Positions 7,275 to 16,800 of a stretch of DNA of 64,000 bases are shown in pieces (position 1 is the stretch's first letter; every line of letters begins with the position of its first letter). A program made the position numbers and the translations under genes. The DNA is from Candidatus Lachnoclostridium pullistercoris (GTDB lineage Bacteria > Bacillota > Clostridia > Lachnospirales > Lachnospiraceae): positions 62,001-126,000 of the forward strand of contig DWWL01000007.1 of NCBI GenBank assembly GCA_019119775.1, in the 5' to 3' direction. The notes under the pieces are model-generated. The model searched no databases, had not been told where the DNA came from, and worked only from the letters and a program-made list of their open reading frames with translations.

Positions 7275-7288
7275 TAGATGAGTGCTAA
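7262..7288. promoter_or_regulatory. CIRCE operator (HrcA binding site)
   Basis: TTAGCACTG, a 9-base spacer and GAGTGCTAA. This is the CIRCE inverted repeat with a single departure from consensus (final base of the left arm). It covers the -35 element of the hsp20 promoter, the position expected for HrcA repression. hrcA, dnaK and groE are not in this window. Confidence 0.9.
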
Positions 7289-7362
7289 TTTTTCTCCGAA
7301 AAGGAAGATCGCTATTTTTAACGGAATAAAATGTCTGCTGCGGGAAAAAGAAGAGAAAAAAA

Positions 7363-7391
7363 TTGCATTTTGCAGGCGAAATCAGTATACT
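7363..7391 (+). promoter_or_regulatory. Promoter for the cytidylate-kinase-like gene
   Basis: TTGCAT (7,363-7,368), a 17-bp spacer and TATACT (7,386-7,391), 51 bases upstream of the start codon. Confidence 0.65.
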
Positions 7392-7441
7392 AAAGATAGG
7401 AAAACTGTAGAATTGTCTGTCAAAAAAGGGGGGACGGGTTT

Positions 7442-8041
7442 ATGGGACATATCATCATTGCGATGGGACGCCGCTATGGAAGCGGCGGACGGGAGATTGG
7501 AAAACTGCTGGCGAAACGGCTGGGGATCCCATTTTATGACAGGGAACTGGTGGAGATGGCCGCCAGAAAGAGCGGGATCGACCAGGGAGTTCTGGAGATC
7601 CTCAATGAGAGGGCGTCTCAGGCCACTCTGTTAAAGACCAAGAGCGCGGCGGGCGGGCGTCAGATCGGAGAGTTGCTCTACCAGACTCAGTCCCAGATCA
7701 TCCGGGAGCTGGCCGAAGAAGGTTCCTGCGTGATCATCGGACGCTGCGCAAACTACGTGCTCCGTGGCCGGGAAGACCTGTTCACCGCGTTTGTCACAGC
7801 CCCGGAGGAAAAGCGGATCGAGCGGATCATGGAGCGGAACCGCATGTGCCGGGAGGACGCGGCGAGAGCGGTGGAGAAGGTGGACCGCCAGAGAAGGGAA
7901 TACTACGAGTACTACACAAAAGGCCATTGGGGCGGGCCGGAAGATTATGATCTGATCGTGGACAGCAGCATTCTCGGACCGGAGGGAACGGCGGAACTTT
8001 TGGAGGAGAAGGCCAGGGCATTTTTAAAATGTCCTGTTTAG
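7442..8041 (+). CDS. Cytidylate kinase-like family protein
   Basis: 199 residues. The N-terminus (IIIAMGRRYGSGGREIGKLL) holds an atypical P-loop, GRRYGSGGR in place of G-x-x-G-x-GKS, as in the 'cytidylate kinase-like' group (AAA_26). Further family features are PFYDRELVEMAA (about 30-41), CVIIGRCANYVLR (about 99-111) and a LID-like RNRMCREDAARAV (about 132-144). Proteins of this group are widespread in Clostridia; the phosphate acceptor is uncertain, since the main Cmk is usually a different protein linked to ispH or rpsA. It is a single-gene unit flanked by its own promoter and a terminator. Confidence 0.75.
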   Translation: MGHIIIAMGRRYGSGGREIGKLLAKRLGIPFYDRELVEMAARKSGIDQGVLEILNERASQATLLKTKSAAGGRQIGELLYQTQSQIIRELAEEGSCVIIGRCANYVLRGREDLFTAFVTAPEEKRIERIMERNRMCREDAARAVEKVDRQRREYYEYYTKGHWGGPEDYDLIVDSSILGPEGTAELLEEKARAFLKCPV

Positions 8042-8060
8042 GAAAAAGCGTGGGATAACA

Positions 8061-8107
8061 AAAAGCTGGGAGGAAATGACGGCCGATCATTTCCTCCCAG
8101 CTTTTTT
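8061..8107. terminator. Bidirectional terminator
   Basis: AGCTGGGAGGAAATGA pairs perfectly with TCATTTCCTCCCAGCT around a 7-base loop, with AAAA before and TTTTTT after. It ends the kinase-like gene and the convergent chromate-transporter operon. Confidence 0.9.
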
Positions 8108-8146
8108 CTGCCCGGAAGAGATATTTTTTCTCTGATATGAGCTGAT

Positions 8147-8713
8147 TTACAGTCCGAACGCCAGATGAAGAATGGTTTTTGCCACGCCGGCCAGAGCCAT
8201 GACCAGAATGGGGTTTAAATTGGTTTTCTGAAGCAGTACCAGCGCTCCGATGAAAATGGCGATCATGCTCCACTGGGTTCCGGAGAGAGAGATCACAGCG
8301 TCGCTGCCCCAGAAAGCGGTGAGCAGAATGGAGACGCCGGCGGACGCGATCATGGCCACCACGGCGGGGCGCAGCGTATTTAACACGCCCTGAAGGACTG
8401 ACATGTTTCTGTATTTTAAATAGAGCTTTGCGATCACCATGACAATGACGCAGGAGGGCAGGATGCAGCCGAAGGTGGCCACCAAAGCGCCGGGCAGTCC
8501 GGCCATCTTGATGCCGATAAAGGTGGCGCCGTTGACAGCGATGGGGCCGGGCGTCATCTGGGAAATGGTGATCAGGTCTGTGAATTCTGACATGGACAGC
8601 CAGGTATGTACGTCAGTCACCTGCTCCTGAATCAGGGGCATGGCCGCATAGCCGCCTCCGAAGCTGAACAGGCCGATCTGCAGGAAACTGAGAAAAAGCT
8701 GTAAGTAAATCAT
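8147..8713 (-). CDS. Chromate transporter family protein, second half-unit
   Basis: A 188-residue membrane protein starting at ATG 8,713, which overlaps the upstream gene's stop (ATGA); an upstream extension would run inside that gene. Family signatures are FSFGGGYAAMPLIQEQ near residue 13-28 and the MTPGPIAVNGATFIG motif (about 60-74). It belongs to the short ChrA type (SCHR), in which two half-length subunits encoded side by side form the transporter. Chromate efflux is the named activity, but many of these pairs have not been tested and may move other anions. It is the downstream partner in an operon facing away from the LysR gene. Confidence 0.85.
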   Translation of the reverse strand: MIYLQLFLSFLQIGLFSFGGGYAAMPLIQEQVTDVHTWLSMSEFTDLITISQMTPGPIAVNGATFIGIKMAGLPGALVATFGCILPSCVIVMVIAKLYLKYRNMSVLQGVLNTLRPAVVAMIASAGVSILLTAFWGSDAVISLSGTQWSMIAIFIGALVLLQKTNLNPILVMALAGVAKTILHLAFGL

Positions 8714-9279
8714 TTTTCTTTGCTCTCCTTTCTTCCGAACAGGCAGGTACGGATCAGTCCGATGATAATGCAGGCGATCACCACGTAGATGACGCTGACG
8801 CCGCTGACGCATACGATAAATGCGCCGATCAGGATGACGGCGGAGAAGGGGCTCTTCTTGTAGTTGATGCCCCGGGCCATCTCAAAGACAACGGCCATGA
8901 TGACGGCGCCCACTCCGGCCTGCATGCCTTCCAGCATCTGGCTGACGACGATATTGTCGCGGATAATGGCATAAATAAAGGAAATCATGGAGATCACGAT
9001 AAAGGGCGGCAGGATGGTGGCGATGATGGCGACCACGGCGCCGATAAAGCCGGCCAGCTTGTAGCCCACCACGATGGCTCCGTTGACGGCGATGGCGCCG
9101 GGAGCGGACTGGGCGATGGCCACCAGATCCAGCATTTCATCCTTGTCGATCCAGTGATACTGGTCCACAAATTTCCTCTGCATCAGTGTTACGATCACAT
9201 AGCCTCCGCCGAAGGTGAAGGCGCTGAGATAGAGTGTTGAAAGAAATAATTTGATCAATACATTTTTTTTGCTTTCCAT
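8710..9279 (-). CDS. Chromate transporter family protein, first half-unit
   Basis: 189 residues from ATG 9,279, chosen because GGGAGGT lies 7-8 bases upstream; the earlier ATG at 9,303 would lie within the promoter. It has FTFGGGYVIVTLMQRKF near the N-terminus and the paralogous AQSAPGAIAVNGAIVVG motif, plus six hydrophobic segments. It pairs with the next gene as a two-component ChrA. A LysR-type gene is divergent and starts 107 bases away, which suggests local control by that regulator. Confidence 0.85.
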   Translation of the reverse strand: MESKKNVLIKLFLSTLYLSAFTFGGGYVIVTLMQRKFVDQYHWIDKDEMLDLVAIAQSAPGAIAVNGAIVVGYKLAGFIGAVVAIIATILPPFIVISMISFIYAIIRDNIVVSQMLEGMQAGVGAVIMAVVFEMARGINYKKSPFSAVILIGAFIVCVSGVSVIYVVIACIIIGLIRTCLFGRKESKEK

Positions 9280-9303
9280 ATGTTTTCTTACCTCCCGCAG
9301 CAT

Positions 9304-9332
9304 ATTATAGCGGGAATTGATTTATAGGTAAA
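9304..9332 (-). promoter_or_regulatory. Promoter for the chromate-transporter pair
   Basis: Minus strand TTTACC (9,332-9,327), a 17-bp spacer and TATAAT (9,309-9,304). The AT-rich stretch 9,310-9,360 between the divergent genes is the probable LysR binding region. Confidence 0.65.
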
Positions 9333-9386
9333 ATAGTATTATTATATTAAATATATAATGGAAAAATTATACATCGGAGGAGCAGT

Positions 9387-10277
9387 ATGACACTGAGGCA
9401 TTTGAAGATATTTGTGTCTGTTTTTCAGAATAAAAGTGTGACGAAGGCGTCCAGGGAACTCCATCTGGCCCAGCCGTCGGTCAGTCTGGCGATCCGGGAG
9501 CTGGAAGATTATTACGGGATCTGCCTGTTTGACCGCATCGGGCGGACCATCGCCCCCACAGAGGGGGGACGGGAGTTTTACGGCTACGCCGTCCATGTGG
9601 TGGGCCTGTTTGACGAGATGGAGACGAAGATCAGAAACTGGGATACCATCGGTATCCTGCGGGTGGGGTCCAGCATCACCATTGGGACCCACATTCTGCC
9701 GGAGCTTCTGGTGCGGTTCCAGGAAAGGTATCCTCAGCTTAAGGTGGAAGCGGTGGTGGCCAATTCGGCCATTGTGGAGGAGAGGCTGCTCCACAACGAA
9801 GTGGATATCGGACTGGTGGAGAGCACGCCGGAGCAGCCGGACATTCTGGCGGAGGCGTTTATGGAGGACGGACTCTGCGCGGTGGCGGCCCCGGGCCATC
9901 CGCTGACAGAGCGGGACAGAGTCAGCCTGGCAGAGCTGGCGGAGTACCCGTTTCTCATGAGGGAGAAGGGAAGTTCTGTCAGGGACGCGGTGGACGCCTG
10001 CTTTGCTCTGATGCAGCTTCAGGTGCGGCCAGCCTGGGAGAGCGTCAGCAGCCAGGCCATTGTGCGGGCGGCGGCGGCCGGGCTGGGAGTGACGATTCTT
10101 CCCTGCCTGCTGGTGGAGGAGGACCTGCAGCGGGGAACCGTGGTAAAGATCCCCCTGGAAAACCCCATCCGCAGAAAACTGAACATTGTCTGGCACAAGA
10201 GCAAATATCTGACGGAAAACATGAAGATTTTTATGGAGATGGCACGGGAGTACGGGCAGAAGACGCAAAAAAATTAA
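9387..10277 (+). CDS. LysR-family transcriptional regulator
   Basis: The 296-residue protein has a typical LTTR winged-helix N-terminus: MTLRHLKIFVSVFQNKSVTKAS, then AQPSVSLAIRELEDYYGICLFDR as the recognition helix and wing (about residues 30-52). A periplasmic-binding-like effector domain begins at about residue 90 (GILRVGSSITIGTHILPELL) and extends to the end. The ligand is unknown. It is divergent from the chromate-transporter pair, the usual arrangement of an LTTR and its target. RBS CGGAGGAG. A strong terminator follows. Confidence 0.9.
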   Translation: MTLRHLKIFVSVFQNKSVTKASRELHLAQPSVSLAIRELEDYYGICLFDRIGRTIAPTEGGREFYGYAVHVVGLFDEMETKIRNWDTIGILRVGSSITIGTHILPELLVRFQERYPQLKVEAVVANSAIVEERLLHNEVDIGLVESTPEQPDILAEAFMEDGLCAVAAPGHPLTERDRVSLAELAEYPFLMREKGSSVRDAVDACFALMQLQVRPAWESVSSQAIVRAAAAGLGVTILPCLLVEEDLQRGTVVKIPLENPIRRKLNIVWHKSKYLTENMKIFMEMAREYGQKTQKN

Positions 10278-10297
10278 ACTGGACTAAGAAAATGGAG

Positions 10298-10342
10298 AGA
10301 GCCTGATTTTTCATGAAAAAATATGGAAAATCAGGCTCTTTT
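10298..10342 (+). terminator. Terminator after the LysR gene
   Basis: AGAGCCTGATTTT pairs with AAAATCAGGCTCT, followed by TTT. It separates the regulator from the surface-protein leader. Confidence 0.8.
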
Positions 10343-10817
10343 GATATTGAAATTTTACATAAAATGTTACATAATAAAATGAAGATATGTAATACTTTTT
10401 GTAATGATTTAAGGCGCTTTTCTGCGCACTGGCTCGTGCGGCAAAGCAGCGAAACTATCTTCACCCAGCCTGCAGTAAGAAGTCGGAGAGGAGGAAATAT
10501 GAGATCGTCAGGACGGAAAGCCTGCAGCGTTCTGCTGTCGGGGAAAAGCGCGGCAGATTACATATCTGAAAAACAGAGCCACCGCCGTATAAGGCCCTGG
10601 ATGGATTCAGGGAGAGGATACAGGCGGGATTTAGGAGGAGTAAGTGATGGAGGGAGATCGGACGACGGACGCTCCGTCAGAATAATGGGACTGTTTTTTG
10701 AAAATCCAGAGGAGCCTGATGAAAAAGTACGGTTTAAACATTAAAAAGGGGTGGTAAAAAACGGTCGAATCGGCGGACTTAAATAAGAAAGTAAAAAAAG
10801 GGAAAGGAAAGAGGAGC
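10343..10817 (+). promoter_or_regulatory. Long leader region before the giant surface protein
   Basis: A promoter candidate TTGAAA (10,347-10,352), 17 bp, CATAAT (10,370-10,375) lies over 440 bases before the start codon. Just downstream, two TTACATAA-type direct repeats and a TTACATA / TATGTAA inverted repeat (about 10,365-10,395) suggest a regulator site. Between 10,410 and 10,490 the sequence is GC-richer and could fold, but no known riboswitch class was matched. A short frame with a good RBS follows (separate entry). Leader extent is inferred from the promoter position. Confidence 0.4.
10499..10744 (+). CDS. Possible leader peptide or gene remnant, 81 residues
   Basis: An open frame with a strong AGGAGGAAAT Shine-Dalgarno 7 bases before ATG. 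The product is basic and polar at the start (MRSSGRKACSVLLSGKS), has no membrane segment and no recognised domain. It ends 73 bases before the giant surface-protein gene. It may be a translated leader, a decayed paralogue's start, or a chance frame; the RBS is the only support. Confidence 0.3.
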   Translation: MRSSGRKACSVLLSGKSAADYISEKQSHRRIRPWMDSGRGYRRDLGGVSDGGRSDDGRSVRIMGLFFENPEEPDEKVRFKH

Positions 10818-13800
10818 ATGTTTAAGAGGAGAAACGGAAAGTGCAGACGTGCAGCGGCATTCCTTTTATCGGTTGCCATGACTGTGGTCAGCGCGGGAGC
10901 TGGCTATGTTCCGGCTTTCGCTGCAGAAACAGAAACTTCCAGATTTCTGCTGACAAGTAAGGAGATCAGGCAGGCCATTAGGGATGCAAAGGCTGCAGAC
11001 CAGCTTCTTGATTTTTCTCAGTTGGAACTGACAGGAAAAACAGAAAAGGCAGAAAAAAGCTATAAGGAGCTGTTAGACGGAGAACAGGGAAAGGTTTATG
11101 AGCTGGACACGGATTTTGACGACAGTCAGGCCGCAGACGGTACAGGGCTTCAGATCTTTTATAATGAAGAAGATGATGAAGTAATCTTTTTGTTTATCAA
11201 TGAAAGCGGGGAAGATGTCCGCTTTGCAGTCAATGTAGATGGACTGGAGACGGAAGGACTGCGGGTAAAGGCAGGCGACAGCGAAAGAGAAATCGAAAAG
11301 GAAGAAGAGTCTGCGGAGAGACCGGAAGAATCTGTAGAGGAGCCGGCAGGAGCAGAAGAGGAGACTTCAGCACCGGCTGAGGAACCTGCGGGAGCAGGAG
11401 AAGAGTCTTCAGAGTCGGAAGAAGAGCTGGATCAGGCAGAAGAAACCCTGGCACCGGAAGAGGAGCCGACTCAGACAGAGGAAGAGACTTCAGCACCGGC
11501 TGAGGAACCGACAGGAACAGAGGAAGAACCTTCAGCGCCTGCAGAAGAAACAGCAGAAGCGGAGGAAGAAGCTGCGGTACCGGCGGAAAAGCCTACTCAG
11601 GCAGAAAAACCGGAAGCATCTGCAGAAGAAACAGCAGGAGCAAAGGAAGAGTCAGAAGTTCCGGCAGAGGAAGTATCAGATTCTGATTATGAGTCCTCAG
11701 AGGAAGTATCGGAGGATAATGAAGCAGGATCAGACGAAAAAGCAGACAGCGGAGTAAGTTCAGGCAGCGTCAGCGAAGCCGAGGACAACGGCGGACAGGC
11801 CCAGGATTCAAATACGGCAGAAGATAAAGCGGAATCAGTGGAGCCGTCTTCTGACGGAGAAGTACAGATGGGAATCTCCGCTCATCATGCTGTCCTGGTA
11901 GCAGCCGGAACTGATGAACAGGCTACGGCAGACGAGTGGATCCTGGAAGAAACTGATGAGAATGAACAGCCGGAGCTTTCCGGTATTCTGAAAGGAACTG
12001 CCTATCCGGAAGTCTCCATTTGGGGAGGAGCACAGGCTGCGGCCTATGCTGTGGACACAGATGAGCTGCCGGAGATAATTTCTGAGAATGAGATTCAGAT
12101 TTTCTATATTGTACAGCCGGAAGGGGCTGTGACCATTCAGGGACCTGATACGGCAGAAAAAGGACAGGGGTTCCAGTTTACTGTAATTCCGGCAGAAGGT
12201 TATCAGGTAACGGAGGTTACGGCCAACGGAGAACAGCTGGACTGGGCAGATGAAAAAAATATGGCGACAGCGTCTCAGACAGAGCCTGCAGAATATTGCT
12301 ATACTGTAAATAATGCAGATTCTGATCAGGAGATTGTAATCACCGCCGAATATGCTGCAGGAACGGTATATAAGGCGGAAACGGATACCGCGTTTGTGAC
12401 CATAACGGCTCCGGAGGGCGCATTTGCAGTTCCGGTGGAGCTGAAGGCGAGAGATATCACAGAGGAAGATGACAGCTATGCGGCTCTGAAGGAGCAGGTG
12501 TCAGAAAAGCTGAAGACAGAAGGCTATATTATGACATCCTTCAGTCCTATTGACATTACATTTGTGGATGAGGCAGGAAATGTGGCGGAGCCGGCAAAAT
12601 CGGTAAATGTGAATATCCGGTATAAAAATGAGGCAGAGGCTCAGACCGTGTCTGGGCTGGGTCATTCGGAAGAAGCAAAGATCATCCATATTCACGAAGA
12701 GAATGTGACGGAACTGGAAGGTACTGTTCGGGAGGATGCCGACACAGGAGCTGCAGTTTTAGACACGGAAACGAGTCAGTTCAGCGTGATTGCCAATGTC
12801 ACCGTGCAGGCGGACGGCGAAGCTAAAGTGAAGGATACGGTGTATGATACGCTGGAGGAAGCTGTAGCGAAAGCAGAATCTGGCAGTGAGATCGTACTGA
12901 CGGCGGACGAGATCCAGCTGGAGGATGAGATCCCTGTAGAGAAAACCTTTGTCATCGACATGAATGGCGGAACGGTAAAAGCCGGAGCCGGAAAACGGGT
13001 TTTCACGATAGCCGAAGGAGCGTCTCTGACGCTGAAAGGGGAGGGAACTGTATCTGGCAATGGAGAGGTCACTGGATACGGCGGCCTGGTCTATATTGAC
13101 GGCGGGGAATTCCGATTAATGGATTCTGTGGTACTTACCGGCGGAGCGGCCCAAAAAGGCGGAGGAGCTATTTATGTTAAGAGCAGCTCCTGTACTTTGG
13201 ATGGCGGAGTGATCGAAAACGCAAAGGTATCGGCTTATGATAGTAGTGTAGGAAAAAATACAGGCGGCGGCGCTGTTTACGTACAGTCAGGAACGTTATT
13301 GATGAATGATGGCGAAATCCGTAATACAACTGCAAACATAGGCGGAGGCATTTTTGTAAGAGAAAACGCGGAATTTAAAATGGAGAACGGCGTTATCGAG
13401 AATACAGAAGCAACCGCCTATGGAGGAGGTGGTGTTGCAGTTAAAGGAAAGTTTATCATGAATGGCGGCATAATTTCCGGAGCGAAGGCAACAAGTCCGT
13501 CAAAGGCATATGGAGGCGCAGTTTATCTTTATGGAGACAGAAAAACGAGCGCAGAATTTGTCCTGAATGGAGGAAGCATAGAAGAGTCCACTTCTGCAAT
13601 TTCATGTGGTGGAGTTTATGTAGACACCGGCTGTGTCTTTGAAATGAATGGCGGGAGTATTGAGAACAATACAGCCCAAAGCGGTGCTGGCGGAGTATCT
13701 ATAGCAGGGGCGTTTCCGGGACCGCAGGCGCATTTTACCATGACTGGCGGCACTATACGCGGAAATAAAGTGAAAAGTCAGAGTGGAACTGCAGGTGGAG

Positions 13801-16800
13801 TGGCGGTCTTCGGAGATTTCCAGATGTCGGGCGGAGTAATCGCGGATAATACAGGAATGGGCGGCGTCTATATTAATAACACTCAATCTGTGACTGTAAG
13901 CATTACCGGAGGCGCAATTTACAATAATGCCAGTGGAAGCAAGAATACCAATCCCATTTCAGACATCTATTTGGATTATGGTGCGAATGTAAAACCTGAA
14001 AATATGGATATTGTCTCTGCAAAAGAACTTTCAGATGAAAATTATTCCTTTGCTGCCTGGATAGGTTATGAGACAACAAATTTGAGCGATCCGAAACAGA
14101 TAGATGGTTCATTAAGCGAATTTTTAAAAACAACTGCCAGTACAGGAAAAAAATACTGTTTTATGACAGTTATAGAGGATACTATTGGTGAAGGGATCTA
14201 CCTCGATGGAGTCAGCGGAGATGATAACAACAGCGGAACCAGCATGATAGACGCTGTCCGCTCTTTCGGAAAAGCTCTGGAATTGGCAAAGAATACACTG
14301 GATGCCTCAGAGACAGAGTCTGTCAAGATCTATGTGGTTGACACCGTGACGGTTCAGGGGGAAGAGACTTGGTCTATACCGGATGAGTATAAAGATAAGG
14401 TCACCCTTGTCAGATTCCGTACACTTGGCGATTATATGGTAAGGGTTTCCGGAGAGAGCGCAACGCTGACTCTGGAAAATCTGAAGCTGGACGGCGGCCG
14501 GGATCAGCTGAGCACGGAATACAATTATACCAATTCCATAATCCTCGTGGAAAATAGCGCAGAATTGATCATCGGGGAAGGAACGATCCTGACCAATAAC
14601 CGGGCAGGTGTCTACAGCAATGATGGTCTTTCTTATGAAGGCGGGGCTTTGAAGCTGGCATATGGCGGAATATGCAGGATGTATGGAGGCCAGATTACAG
14701 ACAATGAATCCAGTTACGCCGGAGGTGGAGTCGTTGCCGACCGAGAAGCTTTCTTTGAAATGCATGGAGGAGAGATCAGCAATAACAAGGCCGGATACCG
14801 CAATGGAAAGGTCAGAGGCAGCGGCGGCGGAGTAGCCATACTGGAAGGAAGCCAGATGACAATGTCCGGCGGAACAATTTCAGGAAACCAGGCTGCCAAC
14901 GGCGGCGGCATCCATGTGGGCGGCGCGGCGCCGAATCTTAAAGATTTTCCTGAAAATATTCTGGAAGTGACTGGCGGCCGGATTTCCGGAAATACGGCAG
15001 AGTCAGCCGGCGGCGGAATCTACGTGCAGTGCTATTCGAAAGCAGACATATCCGGCCAGACCAGTATTACAGATAATAGAGCGAATGCCGACTGGTATGT
15101 GATTGGTGAAACCGGTTATGCTACAGCCTATGCCGGCGGCGGAATTTACGTAAATGGAGGCCGCAGCGGTTATCCTAACGGGGAACTGAAGCTGACGAAT
15201 GCAGCTATTTATGGGAATCATGCGGAAAGTTCCGGCGGCGGAATCGGCGCCTGTCCTACTTCCTTCCTTGGAATTTATGTGACGGACGGAGCCGTGATCT
15301 ATGAAAATACCGCAGGTTCTCAAAAAGGAGATCAGATTTACAGCTCATATCCGATGAACGGATATAAGCACACTGCTTATGTTTCTGATTATATGCTGGG
15401 AGGCGGCGTTTACCTGTGGAGATATGATGATGGTATAAATACCGGAGCCGCTCCGAGAAAGTATTATCAGAAAACAAGTCAGCTTTTCTATCTGGACAAC
15501 GATTATGATCGGAGTGATATAGACCATGCCATGAGCCTTGCAGATGTCATAATTGCAGGAAATGTTTCCGGCAGCAACGGCGGAGGAATCGGAACGAACG
15601 GCAATGTGCAGATCGGAGAAGAAACACCTGAGCCGTATACTCTGACAGTGTTAAAGAACTGGGAGGACGGTGACAACGCGGCAGGTCTGCGCCCGAAAGA
15701 AATCACTGTAGACGTAAGCATCCGCCTGACGGATGGAAAAGTGACTGACAAAAAGGTGGTCCTGAAGGAAGAGAATTCCTGGACCTGGAAATTAAACGGC
15801 GAAGATTTCGCTGACGAAAACGGCGGGCTGAAGGCAGAGATTTCTGTTGACGAGGAGACAATAGAGAGATACGAACTGGATCCGAACAGCATAGAGATCA
15901 CTAAAGAGACAGAGGGAAATGGCCAAGTAGCAACGATATCGTTTACGAACCAGTTTATCCCCGCAGAGGGACTGACCGTATACAAGATTTGGGAAGACGG
16001 TGAGAATCAGGACGGCATCCGCCCGGATCAGGTGCTGATTCAGCTTCTGAAAAACGGAGAGCCGGAAGGCGAACCGGTAGCGCTGAGCGCAGAGAACGGC
16101 TGGTATTATACCTGGGAAGAGCTGCCTGTCCGGGAACAGGGAGAAGACCTGGTTTATACGGTAAAAGAAGTCGGAATCCCTGATGGATATACGGTTCAGG
16201 TCAATGAAGTAAAAGAAATCGACGAAGACCATTATACGGTGGAGGTCGTAAATACACATGTGCCGGCTGTGACTCAGAAGACGGTGACAAAGCTGTGGGA
16301 TGACAACAACAACAGCGACGGCCTGCGCCCGTCTGGAATCCTTGTTCGCCTGAATGCGGATGGACAGAGCGTAGGAGAGGTGGAGCTGAATGGTGGAAAT
16401 GGCTGGACATATACCTGGGAGAACCTTCCTCTCATGAAAGACGGAAAGGAGATTCTGTATACTGCGGAAGAGGTCGCAGTGCCGAATGGTTATACAGCCA
16501 GCTACAGCGATGATACGCTTACCATTACCAATGTGCGAACATCTGATGACCCGAATCCTGATCCGGACCCGGATGATCCGACGCCCAACAATCCGGGCGG
16601 CAGCCATGGAGGCGGAGGTTCCGGCCCGAATCCGAATACTTCGACGCCTTCTGGAGGCCCCGGAGTGGAAATCATTACTCCTGAGGATGTTCCGCTGGCA
16701 AATCTGCCAGAAGAAAGTGTAAATCTGCCGGAGGAGGATGTTCCGCTGGCGGCACTTCCAAAAACGGGAGATCCCGGACGTACAGGCTTAAAGACTGTGC

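Noticed and set aside
7278..7634. 118-codon frame starting within CIRCE
   Set aside because: Overlaps the operator, the promoter and the first part of the kinase-like gene in another frame; no RBS.
10400..10490. A c-di-GMP-I (GEMM) or cobalamin riboswitch in the adhesin leader, suggested by GGCAAAGC and AAGTCGGAG strings
   Set aside because: The second conserved GCAAAGC block and tetraloop stem of GEMM are missing, and the B12 box is absent; isolated short matches only.
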